Positions 23,974-32,834 of a stretch of DNA of 64,000 bases are shown one piece after another; position 1 is the first letter of the stretch; each line of letters starts with the position of its first letter. Source of the DNA: UKL13-2 sp964417885 (GTDB taxonomy: Bacteria > Pseudomonadota > Gammaproteobacteria > Burkholderiales > Usitatibacteraceae); the NCBI GenBank assembly GCA_964417885.1, contig CAYQKN010000002.1, positions 1 through 64,000 of the forward strand. Direction: 5' to 3'. The notes under the pieces were generated by a model that saw nothing but the letters and a program-made list of their open reading frames with translations, was not told the DNA's origin and made no database searches. A program made the position numbers and the translations under genes.

Positions 23974-25158
23974 ATGAGGCTCACCGCTACGATCGACAAC
24001 ATTGCGCTCGCTGCGCTGGTATTTGCGGTCGTGGCGATTGCCGCCGTTTCAAGCGTTGCCGTCGTTTCAGCCGAGAATCTGATTGCGACCAACGACAGCA
24101 TTCTGAAGGCGCAGCGAGTCATTTCCAGCCTTGAGGCCATTCGCCAGCATGCGCTGGCGCTAAACCTCGGGCAGCAGCGCCTGATCATCGGTGGCAATGA
24201 GGAAGACCTGACGCTATCACGGCCTGGCTCGGTGGAGATCGAAGCGGAGTTAGCCTATCTGGCGGGCAAACGAGGCGACAATGCTGCGCTGGCTGCCCGC
24301 TTTCTTGAGTTCGAGGCCATTGTCCGCGAATTCATTGCCGCAGAACAAAGCATTATCCAGGCCAGCAAGTCTGCGGCACATGCGGAAACACAGGCGCTGG
24401 TACGTGCGCACCTGGGCAGCGAATTGCGGGTAAAGCTGCTTGCGGTTTCGAACCAGATCCTGATCCAGTCACGCCGGCTGCTGGATAACCTGGAAGCTGA
24501 TCAAATTGCTTATGGTGACAAAGTGCGCCGGCTGATTCTGGCCCTGATCTCGTCGTCAGCGTTCATTCTGGTCTTTCTTTACGGCACCCTTCGGCGACTG
24601 AATCGGGAGCAGCGTATGTCGCAGGCGCGAATCGCCCATCAGGCAACGCACGATTCGCTTACAAATCTTTTCAATCGGCCCGCGGTGATGGACCATATCT
24701 CTTCGCGACTATCGGACGCCGCCAGCGAGGCTGCATTGGGCGGTTTTGCCCTCCTGCTGCTGGACCTCGATGGCTTCAAGGAAATCAACGACAACTTTGG
24801 CCATGATGCCGGCGACCTGCTGCTTAAGGAGGCGGCACAGCGCGCGCGACTGGCGTTGCGCGATTCGGACTTCGTCGCCAGGCTTGGGGGCGACGAGTTC
24901 CTGGTTGTCATTCCGCAGGTTTCCGACCAGGAGAACGCCGAGCATATTGCGCGCAAACTGATCGACGCAATCGGTGCGCCATTCCGGTTGGGAACGCATC
25001 ATGCACGCGTTACCGCGAGTATTGGAATCAGCCTGTTTCCACGTGATGCGCGCGACCGCGAGGCGCTGATGAAATGCGCTGACATAGCGCTATACGAAGC
25101 CAAGGGTGCCGGCCGAAATCGCGCGGTCTCTTTCCATGCCGGGTTGATTCGCGCCTAG
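23974..25158 (+). CDS. Membrane-anchored diguanylate cyclase (GGDEF)
   Basis: 394 residues. TM1 (about 10-33), an extracytoplasmic mainly helical sensor region (about 35-185), TM2 (about 190-208), then a GGDEF domain with HDSLTNLFNRPAV, LDLDGFKEINDNFGHDAGD and the catalytic ARLGGDEFLVVIP. An RxxD inhibitory I-site (RDSD) lies exactly 5 residues before GGDEF, so product inhibition by c-di-GMP is expected. No EAL domain. The gene starts 6 nt after hemL, so it is likely cotranscribed, and ends at a bidirectional terminator. The signal sensed is unknown. Confidence 0.92.
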   Translation: MRLTATIDNIALAALVFAVVAIAAVSSVAVVSAENLIATNDSILKAQRVISSLEAIRQHALALNLGQQRLIIGGNEEDLTLSRPGSVEIEAELAYLAGKRGDNAALAARFLEFEAIVREFIAAEQSIIQASKSAAHAETQALVRAHLGSELRVKLLAVSNQILIQSRRLLDNLEADQIAYGDKVRRLILALISSSAFILVFLYGTLRRLNREQRMSQARIAHQATHDSLTNLFNRPAVMDHISSRLSDAASEAALGGFALLLLDLDGFKEINDNFGHDAGDLLLKEAAQRARLALRDSDFVARLGGDEFLVVIPQVSDQENAEHIARKLIDAIGAPFRLGTHHARVTASIGISLFPRDARDREALMKCADIALYEAKGAGRNRAVSFHAGLIRA

Positions 25159-25188
25159 CGAAATTGTGGCGCCGCGGGCTGAAAATTG

Positions 25189-25212
25189 ACAACCCGGCCT
25201 TGGCCGGGTTGT
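25189..25212. terminator. Bidirectional hairpin between GGDEF gene and cytochrome c4
   Basis: A 24-nt perfect palindrome (arms ACAACCCGGCC and GGCCGGGTTGT around TT) lies between the two convergent genes. Both flanks are only modestly T-rich, so it may act with partial efficiency in each direction. Confidence 0.65.
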
Positions 25213-25238
25213 CTGATTCATCCAACAGCGGAAGCGGC

Positions 25239-25889
25239 TTATCTGGCCCGCATCCCCGCGACGTATTCAGCGACCGCTTCCATGTCTGCATCACGCAGGC
25301 GACTGGCAATGGCATTCATCTGGGTATTCACGCGTGACGTGTTGGCGTATGCGCGAAGCGCGGCGAGTGTGTACTCCGGCCACTGCCCGGCCAGCCGGGG
25401 ATACGTGGCCGGGATACCGGCGCCCGCGCCCCCATGACACCCCGCGCATGCGGGAACCTTGAGTTCGGCAATGCCCGCGCGGAAAATTTTCTGTCCTTTG
25501 TCTGCAAGCTTTGCGTCTCGCGCCACCGCGTTGGCCTTTGGAACCTGCGAAAAGTAATAAACGCCAAGCGCTTTCATGTCGCCGGCAGACAAATTGGCGG
25601 CCATTCCCTGCATGATTGGATTCTTACGGCTGCCGGTCTTGAAGAGTTCCAGCTGCTTGGCGATATACTGTTCGGGCATCCCCGCAATGTTCGGATTCGA
25701 CGAAACGGCGCTCATGCCATCCAGACCGTGGCAGGCAACACAGACCGTGCTGGCAAGTTGCTGTCCACGCGCCATGACATCAGCCTTGCTGGGCGTTGGA
25801 ACCACCGCAGGTGCATCAGCAGCGTTTGGTGCCGCCTGTAATGACACTACGCCGAGCGCAAAATACGCTGCAACCAAAAATCTTCTCAT
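25239..25889 (-). CDS. Dihaem cytochrome c4-like protein
   Basis: 216 residues from ATG 25889, with AAAGG 7 nt upstream; the frame also opens to a TTG at 25919. The N terminus MRRFLVAAYFALGVVSLQAA is a Sec signal peptide. Two class I c-type haem sites: C50VACH54 and C148AGCH152, each followed by a distal methionine region (IMQGMAANLSAGDM and MNAIASRLRDADM), giving the two-lobed c4 architecture. Periplasmic electron transfer between quinol-oxidising complexes and terminal oxidases is the family role. Divergent from engB. Confidence 0.9.
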   Translation of the reverse strand: MRRFLVAAYFALGVVSLQAAPNAADAPAVVPTPSKADVMARGQQLASTVCVACHGLDGMSAVSSNPNIAGMPEQYIAKQLELFKTGSRKNPIMQGMAANLSAGDMKALGVYYFSQVPKANAVARDAKLADKGQKIFRAGIAELKVPACAGCHGGAGAGIPATYPRLAGQWPEYTLAALRAYANTSRVNTQMNAIASRLRDADMEAVAEYVAGMRAR

Positions 25890-25956
25890 CCCCAAGCCTT
25901 TGATCGATTTACTTTTCAACCCATGATTTTATCTGAACCCGACCCAAGAGGAAACC

Positions 25957-26547
25957 ATGGGCCTGTTTGACAGAGCAATCTATACCGCTTCTGCCCATGA
26001 TCTTGAGCAGCTTCCGCCGGATACTGGACTGGAGGTAGCCTTTGTTGGTCGCTCCAACGCCGGCAAATCCAGCGCGATCAACACGCTCGCCAACCACAAA
26101 CGCCTTGCGTATGTATCAAAGACCCCGGGACGCACGCAGCTCATTAATTTTTTTTCGCTCGGCGAAGATCGAACGCTTGTTGACCTGCCCGGATACGGTT
26201 ACGCAAAGGTTCCGGTGAAAGTCAAAGCCCATTGGCAGGGCGTGCTTGCCGCCTATGTGAGCACTCGCAAAGCACTGAAGGGCCTGGTGTTGATCATGGA
26301 TGCTCGCCACCCGTTGAAGCAATTGGATTTGCAGTTGCTCGATTGGTATTTGCCAACTGGCAAGCCCGTGCATTGTCTGCTCACCAAGTCAGACAAACTT
26401 TCGCGAAGCGAGCAGGCGCTTACCTTGCAAAGAGTACGGCAGCAGATGCTGGCGGCCAAACACCACTCAACGGTCCAGCTGTTCTCAAGCTTGAAAAAAG
26501 AGGGCGTAGTCGAGGCGGAGATCGCCATTGAGCGCTTATTTGGCTAA
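25957..26547 (+). CDS. engB: Ribosome biogenesis GTPase EngB (YsxC/YihA)
   Basis: 196 residues. Small GTPase needed for 50S assembly. The P-loop G1 is GRSNAGKSS (31-39), G3 DLPGYGYAKV, G4 LTKSDKLS and G5 VQLFSSLKKEG; the trGTPase core RLAYVSKTPGRTQLINFF is the EngB switch region. Strong RBS (GAGGAAACC just before the ATG). An rpoE-like or terminator signal was not found directly after it; instead a probable minus-strand small RNA lies in the gap to hemB. Confidence 0.96.
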   Translation: MGLFDRAIYTASAHDLEQLPPDTGLEVAFVGRSNAGKSSAINTLANHKRLAYVSKTPGRTQLINFFSLGEDRTLVDLPGYGYAKVPVKVKAHWQGVLAAYVSTRKALKGLVLIMDARHPLKQLDLQLLDWYLPTGKPVHCLLTKSDKLSRSEQALTLQRVRQQMLAAKHHSTVQLFSSLKKEGVVEAEIAIERLFG

Positions 26548-26620
26548 GGCCAAGTCCAATAACCTGTGTCGCGATGGACAGGCAGAATCCGGAACGCTCG
26601 CGCACCTCAATGCCACGCGC

Positions 26621-26661
26621 AAAAAAGAAAAGGGCACGGGAAAAGGGGTAACCCGTGCCCT
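26621..26661 (-). terminator. Rho-independent terminator on minus strand
   Basis: A perfect 10-bp stem AGGGCACGGG/CCCGTGCCCT with an 11-nt loop is followed on the minus strand by TTTCTTTTTT. There is no minus-strand protein gene upstream for at least 1.1 kb, so it must end an RNA gene. On the plus strand no T-run follows. Confidence 0.85.
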
Positions 26662-26730
26662 CGGAACAGCCTTAAGTAAAGAATTAAGGCACCCGCTCAG
26701 GGAGGAGAAGCGGGGAGGAGCAAGCCCCTC
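26621..26730 (-). ncRNA. Putative small RNA with two CUCCUCCC motifs, antisense in engB-hemB gap
   Basis: On the minus strand, from about 26730 leftwards: a C/U-rich 5' half containing CTCCTCCC twice (26720-26713 and 26707-26700), the second in the loop of a CCCGCT/AGCGGG hairpin (26714-26695); a hairpin GCCTTAA-8 nt-TTAAGGC (26690-26669); and a strong intrinsic terminator (26661-26621). A weak promoter (TTGAAC 26765-26760, 19 bp, CTTAAT 26740-26735) would start it near 26730. No open reading frame explains the structure. CUCCUCCC is complementary to Shine-Dalgarno sequences and is the hallmark loop of the alphaproteobacterial CcsR/cuckoo RNAs. The 5' end is inferred. Confidence 0.6.
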
Positions 26731-26844
26731 ATGTATTAAGATGGTGACTCGCACCGAAAGTTCAACCAGGCAGCGCGCCTGACTGCAGTCGAGATTTCGT
26801 CGCAATCTGTGAGCGCGTTCCTACACGTCGAGGACCGGATATTG

Positions 26845-27846
26845 ATGTCGATCGGAAAATTTCCCCAGCGGAGGATGCGGCGCCTGCGTCGGACCGGCTT
26901 CCTGCGCGATATGGTTCGCGAGTCGTCGCTGTCGTGTGCCGACTTCATTTACCCAGTTTTCATTCTCGACGGCGTCCGCCAGCGCCAGTCCATTTCCTCC
27001 ATGCCGGGTATCGAGCGGGTCTCAATTGACTTGTTGCTTCCGATTTGCGAAGAAGCTGTCAGCCTGGGTGTCCCGGCGATCGCACTTTTCCCCGTGATCG
27101 ACGCCTCACTGAAATCCCCCGGCGGCGAAGAGGCTTTTAACGCTGACGGACTTGTTCCGCGGGCAGTCTCGGAGTTGAAGCGCAGATTCCCCGAACTCGG
27201 CATCGTTTGCGATGTGGCATTGGACCCATACACCTCGCATGGCCAGGATGGAGTAATTGATGATGCCGGTTACATTCTGAACGACGAAACGGTTTTGATA
27301 CTTGAGAAGCAGGCCCTGACTCAGGCGAATGCTGGCGTTGATATTGTGGCACCGTCCGACATGATGGACGGCCGCATCGGGGCAATTCGGGGTGCCCTCG
27401 ACGCAGGCGGATTCATTCATACGGCAATCATGGCGTATGCCGCAAAATATGCGAGCAAGTTTTATGGCCCATTCCGCGATGCCGTGGGTTCGTCAGGCAA
27501 TCTTGGCAAAAGTGACAAAAAGAACTACCAGATGGACCCGGGCAACTCTGATGAGGCGATGCGCGAAATCGGTCTTGACCTTGATGAGGGCGCGGACATG
27601 GTTATGGTCAAGCCCGGCATGCCATACCTTGATATTGTATTGCGATGCAAACAGACATTCGGCGCACCGACATTTGCTTATCAAGTTTCCGGCGAGTACG
27701 CGATGCTCAAAGCGGCCGCACAGAACGGTTGGCTTGACGGCGATGCCTGCATGATGGAATCGTTGCTGGGTTTCAAGCGCGCCGGTGCGGACGGGATCCT
27801 GACTTACTTTGCGCTTGAGGCCGGCAGGCTCCTGAAGCGTCCCTGA
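26845..27846 (+). CDS. hemB: Delta-aminolevulinic acid dehydratase (porphobilinogen synthase)
   Basis: 333 residues, TIM barrel. Condenses two 5-aminolevulinate molecules to porphobilinogen. N-terminal QRRMRRLRRTGFLRDMVRE is typical; active-site segments are PSDMMDGRIGAIR (first Schiff-base lysine region includes AAKYASKFYGPFRDA) and MVMVKPGMPYLDIV (catalytic lysine). Start taken as ATG 26845 (MSIGKFPQRRM) with GAGGA about 10 nt upstream; a GTG at 26809 is open but adds 12 unlike residues. The 5' region overlaps the promoter zone of the putative sRNA, so the two could interfere. Confidence 0.96.
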   Translation: MSIGKFPQRRMRRLRRTGFLRDMVRESSLSCADFIYPVFILDGVRQRQSISSMPGIERVSIDLLLPICEEAVSLGVPAIALFPVIDASLKSPGGEEAFNADGLVPRAVSELKRRFPELGIVCDVALDPYTSHGQDGVIDDAGYILNDETVLILEKQALTQANAGVDIVAPSDMMDGRIGAIRGALDAGGFIHTAIMAYAAKYASKFYGPFRDAVGSSGNLGKSDKKNYQMDPGNSDEAMREIGLDLDEGADMVMVKPGMPYLDIVLRCKQTFGAPTFAYQVSGEYAMLKAAAQNGWLDGDACMMESLLGFKRAGADGILTYFALEAGRLLKRP

Positions 27847-27888
27847 CAGTCCAGCCACCCATGGCCGTTGTACGCGTTTCGCCGGCTC

Positions 27889-28521
27889 TCAATAGTCTTG
27901 GTCGGGACAAAACCGCCGCAGGGCACCTTCATACTGTACGCGTTCATGTCGGATGTGGTGCTGGGGATACGCTCTTTGTCGTACAGCGTGATTCTCAAAT
28001 AGCACTATCTTTACCAGCTGTCCCGAAATCGTAAGTGAGTAGCTGACAACGTGACCTGATTTTGCCGAAGCTGGCGCAACCTGGGTGCTTACTTTTGGCC
28101 CGGTGTAATGCATTTGTTTTTCGAGCAGGTACATTTCAAAACGCTTCGGCTCAATGCCAATCAATTCAAGCTCAATGACACTGTGCTCATTTGCGGTACC
28201 CGTTAGCACCGGGCCAACCAGCCAGGGTGCAAACTGCTCGAACTGTTTCATGACAATCAAAGCGGCAGCGCGCAATGCAGTCAACGTATGCGAATGCGAT
28301 TCGCTCGAGTAGAGCGTCTGGCGCTGGCGTAGAGCAAAGTCGATTTCATTCAAATTGGGCAAGCTCAGGCTACCCTCGACGTGCAATTGGTTTGCCGCTT
28401 TCCACGCAGCCTTGGCGTAGTCAGTTTCACCTTCCTCAATCAAACGTGCGGCCCGCTCGGCAATCTCCTCACGCATGTGATCGTGTTTGCCGCCGCGGCC
28501 TGCCCTTGGTCGCTTGTCCAT
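27889..28521 (-). CDS. Hypothetical protein, possibly nucleotidyltransferase-like
   Basis: 210 residues. The N-terminal ~60 residues are helical and charged (MREEIAERAARLIEEGETDYAKAAWKAA). The central part has FAPWLVGPVLTGTANEHSVIELELIGIEPKRFEMYLLEKQ, which has the general look of a nucleotidyltransferase-fold protein, but no GS-D-D active site is evident. The tail is basic. It follows mrcA by 22 nt on the same strand and converges with hemB. I cannot assign a function. Confidence 0.7.
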   Translation of the reverse strand: MDKRPRAGRGGKHDHMREEIAERAARLIEEGETDYAKAAWKAANQLHVEGSLSLPNLNEIDFALRQRQTLYSSESHSHTLTALRAAALIVMKQFEQFAPWLVGPVLTGTANEHSVIELELIGIEPKRFEMYLLEKQMHYTGPKVSTQVAPASAKSGHVVSYSLTISGQLVKIVLFENHAVRQRAYPQHHIRHERVQYEGALRRFCPDQDY

Positions 28522-28543
28522 GGATGCGCGTTGCGGTTGGAAA

Positions 28544-30883
28544 TCAGAAGATTTGATTCCGAACTTCCTCGGACGGCTTGTTTGCTTCGCGCAAACTGGC
28601 CGGACCGTCGTTCAGATTGCCCTGCGATTCAGCATAGACAAACTCGAGTGCAGGTTTGCCATCTTTCGTTAGCTCCCCTGCCAAGGGGACTGCCGCTATG
28701 CCGGCAGGCGGTTCAAACGGCATTTCCTTTACGCCTTTCAGCGCTTTGGCCATGTAACTCATCCAGATCGGCAGAGCTGCCTGGCCGCCGGTTTCGTTGT
28801 TGCCAAGGTCGCTGGGATTGTCGAATCCAATCCAGGAAATGGCGACCAGCCCGGGGTTAAAGCCGGCAAACCAGGCGTCGAAATGGTCATTCGTGGTTCC
28901 GGTTTTGCCGGCAAGATCGTTTCGGCCAAGCGACATCGCGCGTGCCGCGGTTCCATAGCGAACGACATCACGCATCAGGCTCGACATGATGAATGCATTG
29001 CGCGGGTCGATTACGCGCTCTGCTTGTTTCGTTCCGGACTGGTTTGACTCTGCCTCCACTGCCGATTCTGGTGAAGCGGTAAATAGAATCCCGCCTTTGT
29101 CGTCAGTAATTTTGCTGATGAAATAGGGTTTGATCCGGTAGCCACCATTTGCAAATACCGCATAGGCCCCAGCCATTTGCAAAGGCGTCGTTGAGCCCGC
29201 GCCGAGCGCCATGGTCAGATATGCCGGATGCAGCTTTGGGTCGAAACCAAATCTTGCAACGTAGTCTTGGGCATAGCTCGGTCCGATGGCCTGGAGTATC
29301 CGAATGGAGACCATGTTCTTCGACTTTGCGAGCGCTGTCCGCAAGCGCATTGGGCCCTCATACTTTCCATCATAGTTCTTGGGTTCCCAGATTTGTCCTC
29401 CGTGGCGGCCTGGGTCAAAGACGACAGGTGCATCGTTGACAACGGTTGCTGGCGTGAAGCCCTTCTCCAGAGCCGCCGAGTAAACGAATGGCTTAAAACT
29501 TGAGCCCGGCTGGCGCATGGCCTGGGTGACGTGGTTGAACTTGTTGGCCGCAAAGTCGAATCCGCCGGCTAACGCTCGAATGGCGCCATCTGAAGGTTCG
29601 ATGGATACCAAGGCCGCCTCAACCTTTGGTAACTGCGAGATGACCCAGTTTCCCTTTTCGTCGGTTCCCAGCCTGATGATTGAGCCGCGTACCGGCTTCA
29701 ACGGCGACGACTTTTCTGCAAGAGCGCGCGCGATGAATTTAAGGGCGTCTCCATGGAGCGTAATGGTTTCCCCGCGCCGCGTGTAAGCAATCACTTTCTG
29801 TCTGTCGATCTCCAGTACGACTGCTGGCATCAAATCGCCAATTATCTCGCGCTCTTGCAGCGCCTCTTCAGCCGCCTCTTCAGCTTCGTCCTTGTCGTCT
29901 GGCAATTTGATCAGCGCCTCGGGCCCGCGATATCCGTGACGACGGTCATATTCGAGCACGCCTTTTCTTAAGGCGGATACGGCACTTTCCTGATCGAGCT
30001 TCCTGATCGTTGTATAGACGCGAATGCCACTAACATAGGTCTTTTCGCCGTATTGCTCAAAGACCTCTTGGCGCGCCATCTCGGCTACATATTCAGCAAG
30101 CACGGGGTACATTTGCCTTTCCCGGTTCAGCTTCAGCGGTTCTTCCCTGGCGCGCGCTGTTGCATCATCGGTCAAATAACCCAATTCATTCATCCGTCTC
30201 AGAACGTATTGCTGCCGCAACGTTGCCCGCTTCAAATTGTTGAATGGGTTGTATTGCGATGGGGCTTTGGGCAAACCGGCAAGCATTGCCGCCTCAGCAG
30301 CGGTGAGCTGATCCATTGGCTTATTGAAATACACACGGCTTGCAGCTGCAAAACCGTGCGCGCGATTGCCGAGAAAAATGTGGTTAAGGTAGATCTCGAG
30401 AATCTGATCCTTAGTCAGGTTGCGCTCTATCTTGTAAGCAAGTAACCACTCCGACACTTTGCGGGTTAGGGTAACTTCGTTACTTAGAAAGAAGTTTCTC
30501 GCGACCTGCTGCGTAATCGTCGATGCTCCGCCTTTGGATTTTCCCGCCATGATTGCGGCAGTAGCCGCACGGGTTAGTCCAATGAAATCAACGCCACCAT
30601 GTTGGTAAAAGCGCTCGTCTTCGGCGGCAATGACGGCCTGCTTCATGACAGCGGGAAAGTCCTGGACACGGACAAACGACCGCTTTTCCTCACCGAACTC
30701 ACCGATCAGATCACCCTCAGCGGTATATACCTTCAACGGCAACTTGGGACGATAGTCTGTCACCGCGTCGATGGACGGCAAGTTAGGGTAGAGCAGTATG
30801 ATTGTGAGTGTCGCTATGCCCAGCGCAACCAGCGCCAGTGATGCAATCAAAATCAGGGGATACAACCACCATCGAGGGCTCAT
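28544..30883 (-). CDS. mrcA: Penicillin-binding protein 1A (bifunctional class A PBP)
   Basis: 779 residues. Cytoplasmic stub and one TM anchor (about 7-32). Glycosyltransferase family 51 domain with EDERFYQHGGVD, GASTITQQVARN and KIERNLTKDQILEIYLNHIFLG. An insert/OB-like region follows (about 300-400, with the acidic stretch DDKDEAEEAAEEALQE). The transpeptidase domain has the SxxK serine in RQPGSSFKPF, SxN in AKSKNM and KTGTT. It polymerises and cross-links peptidoglycan in the periplasm. Divergent from pilM, the usual neighbour in this class. Confidence 0.96.
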   Translation of the reverse strand: MSPRWWLYPLILIASLALVALGIATLTIILLYPNLPSIDAVTDYRPKLPLKVYTAEGDLIGEFGEEKRSFVRVQDFPAVMKQAVIAAEDERFYQHGGVDFIGLTRAATAAIMAGKSKGGASTITQQVARNFFLSNEVTLTRKVSEWLLAYKIERNLTKDQILEIYLNHIFLGNRAHGFAAASRVYFNKPMDQLTAAEAAMLAGLPKAPSQYNPFNNLKRATLRQQYVLRRMNELGYLTDDATARAREEPLKLNRERQMYPVLAEYVAEMARQEVFEQYGEKTYVSGIRVYTTIRKLDQESAVSALRKGVLEYDRRHGYRGPEALIKLPDDKDEAEEAAEEALQEREIIGDLMPAVVLEIDRQKVIAYTRRGETITLHGDALKFIARALAEKSSPLKPVRGSIIRLGTDEKGNWVISQLPKVEAALVSIEPSDGAIRALAGGFDFAANKFNHVTQAMRQPGSSFKPFVYSAALEKGFTPATVVNDAPVVFDPGRHGGQIWEPKNYDGKYEGPMRLRTALAKSKNMVSIRILQAIGPSYAQDYVARFGFDPKLHPAYLTMALGAGSTTPLQMAGAYAVFANGGYRIKPYFISKITDDKGGILFTASPESAVEAESNQSGTKQAERVIDPRNAFIMSSLMRDVVRYGTAARAMSLGRNDLAGKTGTTNDHFDAWFAGFNPGLVAISWIGFDNPSDLGNNETGGQAALPIWMSYMAKALKGVKEMPFEPPAGIAAVPLAGELTKDGKPALEFVYAESQGNLNDGPASLREANKPSEEVRNQIF

Positions 30884-31041
30884 GACAACTTTAGCTATCT
30901 GCGGAAGAGCGTCATTATATCGGCCGCGACTTAGACAACCAGCCAGATTCTGGCGTCACCAAGCGGCAACAGTGGCGAAATCGTGGCAAAAACATTTGTT
31001 GCAGCGCAATTAAAGCCCTTTCTAGGTTTGAAAGAATTTGC

Positions 31042-31070
31042 TTTACACGTCCACGGCTTGTTGCTAGCAT
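31042..31070 (+). promoter_or_regulatory. Putative sigma-70 promoter of pilMNOPQ
   Basis: TTTACA (31042-31047, 5/6), a 17-bp spacer and TAGCAT (31065-31070, 4/6) lie 62 bp before pilM. The 248-bp mrcA-pilM divergent gap (30884-31131) is AT-rich and must hold both promoters. Confidence 0.45.
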
Positions 31071-31131
31071 TTAATGTAATTTGTGCGTAATGGGCCGTAA
31101 GTTCTAATCACTACAAGGGCCAGGAACCACC

Positions 31132-32229
31132 ATGTTTAAAGAAAAGCTGGCATCCCAGTTTGATTTTCTGAGTGCGAAAACGCCGCCGTTGATTGGGGTC
31201 GATATCAGTTCGTCCTATATCAAGATGGTTGAAATCGCCGAAGCCGGCAAAGGCCTTTACCGTGTCGAACGATACGTAATTGAGCCGCTGCCCAAAGATA
31301 CCGTCACCGATGGCAATATCGCCAACATTGAAGCTGCGGGCGAGGTCATGAAGCGTGCGCACAAGCAAATGGCGTCTCGCGTCAAGAATATTGCCCTGGC
31401 CCTTCCATCGTCCGCGGTAATCACCAAGAAGGTTTTGCTTAACGGCAATCAGCGCGAAGAGGACATGGAGTATCAGGTTCAGTCCGAAGCGAATCAATAC
31501 ATTCCGTTCAGCCTTGACGAGGTAAATCTCGACTTTCAGGTTATTGGTCCGGCGCCGAACAGCGAGGAGGAGGTCGAAGTCCTTATTGCCGCGTCGCGGA
31601 AGGAAAAAATCGAGGATCGGGTTGCTGTTGCTGAAGCTGCGGGACTGAAGACGATAGTCATGGATGTTGAGTCCTACGCAGCGCTTGCCGCATTCGACAT
31701 GATCAAGGGTTCGTCGTCTGGCATCGAGGACAAGGACGTTACGGCGATCGTCGATATTGGAGCCCAGATCACGCGCGTCACGGTCATGCATGAAGATCAG
31801 CAGGTTTACTCGCGCGAACAGCAGCTCGGCGGGTATCAGCTGACACAGGACATATCCAGGCAATTCGGGATGCCGATGGAGGAGGCTGAAGTCGCCAAGA
31901 AGAGCGGGGGACTGCCCGACAATTATCACTCGGATGTACTCCAGCCTTTCAATGAAAAGGTGGTACTGGAGATTTCTCGCGCGCTTCAGTTCTTCTTTAC
32001 ATCCACCCAGTTCAACAAGGTTGATCACATACTGCTTTGCGGCGGTTGTGCGATGCTGGATGGGTTGGAGGAAATGATTGCCCAGCGCACCCAGGTCCAC
32101 ACCCTGATCGCCAACCCTTTTGCCAACATGGCCCTGTCATCGAAAATCAAGCCCCGCCAACTGACCGTTGATGCGCCGGCACTGATGGTGGCATGCGGGC
32201 TCGCCATGCGGAGGTTCGATCCAGCATGA
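31132..32229 (+). CDS. pilM: Type IV pilus assembly protein PilM (actin-like)
   Basis: 365 residues, cytoplasmic actin-like ATPase fold. It binds the cytoplasmic N terminus of PilN. Signatures: LIGVDISSSYIKMVEIAEAGKGLYRVERY (phosphate 1), EDMEYQVQSEANQYIPFSLDEVNLDFQVIG, VTAIVDIGAQITRVTVMHE (phosphate 2) and HILLCGGCAMLDGLEEMI (adenosine motif). RBS region CCAGGAACC precedes the ATG. First gene of the operon; its stop overlaps the pilN start (ATGA). Confidence 0.96.
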   Translation: MFKEKLASQFDFLSAKTPPLIGVDISSSYIKMVEIAEAGKGLYRVERYVIEPLPKDTVTDGNIANIEAAGEVMKRAHKQMASRVKNIALALPSSAVITKKVLLNGNQREEDMEYQVQSEANQYIPFSLDEVNLDFQVIGPAPNSEEEVEVLIAASRKEKIEDRVAVAEAAGLKTIVMDVESYAALAAFDMIKGSSSGIEDKDVTAIVDIGAQITRVTVMHEDQQVYSREQQLGGYQLTQDISRQFGMPMEEAEVAKKSGGLPDNYHSDVLQPFNEKVVLEISRALQFFFTSTQFNKVDHILLCGGCAMLDGLEEMIAQRTQVHTLIANPFANMALSSKIKPRQLTVDAPALMVACGLAMRRFDPA

Positions 32230-32834
32230 TGCGCATAAACCTGCTCCCCCATCGCGAGGAAAAGCGAAAACAGCGCCAGAAGCAATTTGGCATTCTTGCC
32301 GGCATAACTGCAGCTGTCGGTCTGGTCGTGGCCGGTTTTCTCTGGTTCGCTTTTGACAGCCAGATTGAAAATCAGAAGGGCCGCAACAAGTATTTGAACG
32401 ATGAAATTTCGAAGCTCGACAAGCAGATTGACGAGATCAAGAAAATTCGTGAAGAAACCGCTTCATTGCTCGCAAAGAAGCAGGTTGTTGAGGGTCTGCA
32501 AAGCAACCGCTCTGAACCGGTTTACCTGCTGGACCAACTGTTGCGGCAGCTGCCTGAGGGGCTTTATCTGAAGTCCATCCGGCAAACGGGGGTCAAGATC
32601 AATGTGACCGGATATGCCCAATCGAATGCGCGGGTTTCGGCGTTCATGCGGAATATCGAGGCTTCGCCGTATTTGGAAAACCCGAATTTGCTCGAGATCA
32701 AGGCCGTTACCGTGAACAGCCAGCGAGCAAATGAATTCAGTCTGGATTTCGCCATCAAGCGAGCAAAGGCGGATGACGGAAGAGGGTCGCCACGAAAAGC
32801 CGATCCCGCAAAGCCGGCGGAGAAGAAAGCATGA
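32226..32834 (+). CDS. pilN: Type IV pilus assembly protein PilN
   Basis: 202 residues. The short cytoplasmic motif MRINLLPHREEKRK binds PilM. One TM (about 22-43), a coiled coil (about 45-95), and a periplasmic ferredoxin-like domain follow (LLDQLLRQLPEGLYLKSIRQTGVKINVTGYAQSNARVSAFMRNIEASPYLENPNL). Start at 32226, with GGAGG 11 nt upstream; the next ATG is 3 nt later. The C-terminal ~35 residues are Lys/Ala-rich. It pairs with PilO in the alignment complex. Confidence 0.95.
   Translation: MMRINLLPHREEKRKQRQKQFGILAGITAAVGLVVAGFLWFAFDSQIENQKGRNKYLNDEISKLDKQIDEIKKIREETASLLAKKQVVEGLQSNRSEPVYLLDQLLRQLPEGLYLKSIRQTGVKINVTGYAQSNARVSAFMRNIEASPYLENPNLLEIKAVTVNSQRANEFSLDFAIKRAKADDGRGSPRKADPAKPAEKKA

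Noticed and set aside
26621..26730. SRP RNA or 6S RNA as identity of the engB-hemB transcript
   Set aside because: The SRP GGAAGCAGCC tetraloop region is missing, and it is too short and lacks the long central-bubble hairpin of 6S RNA.
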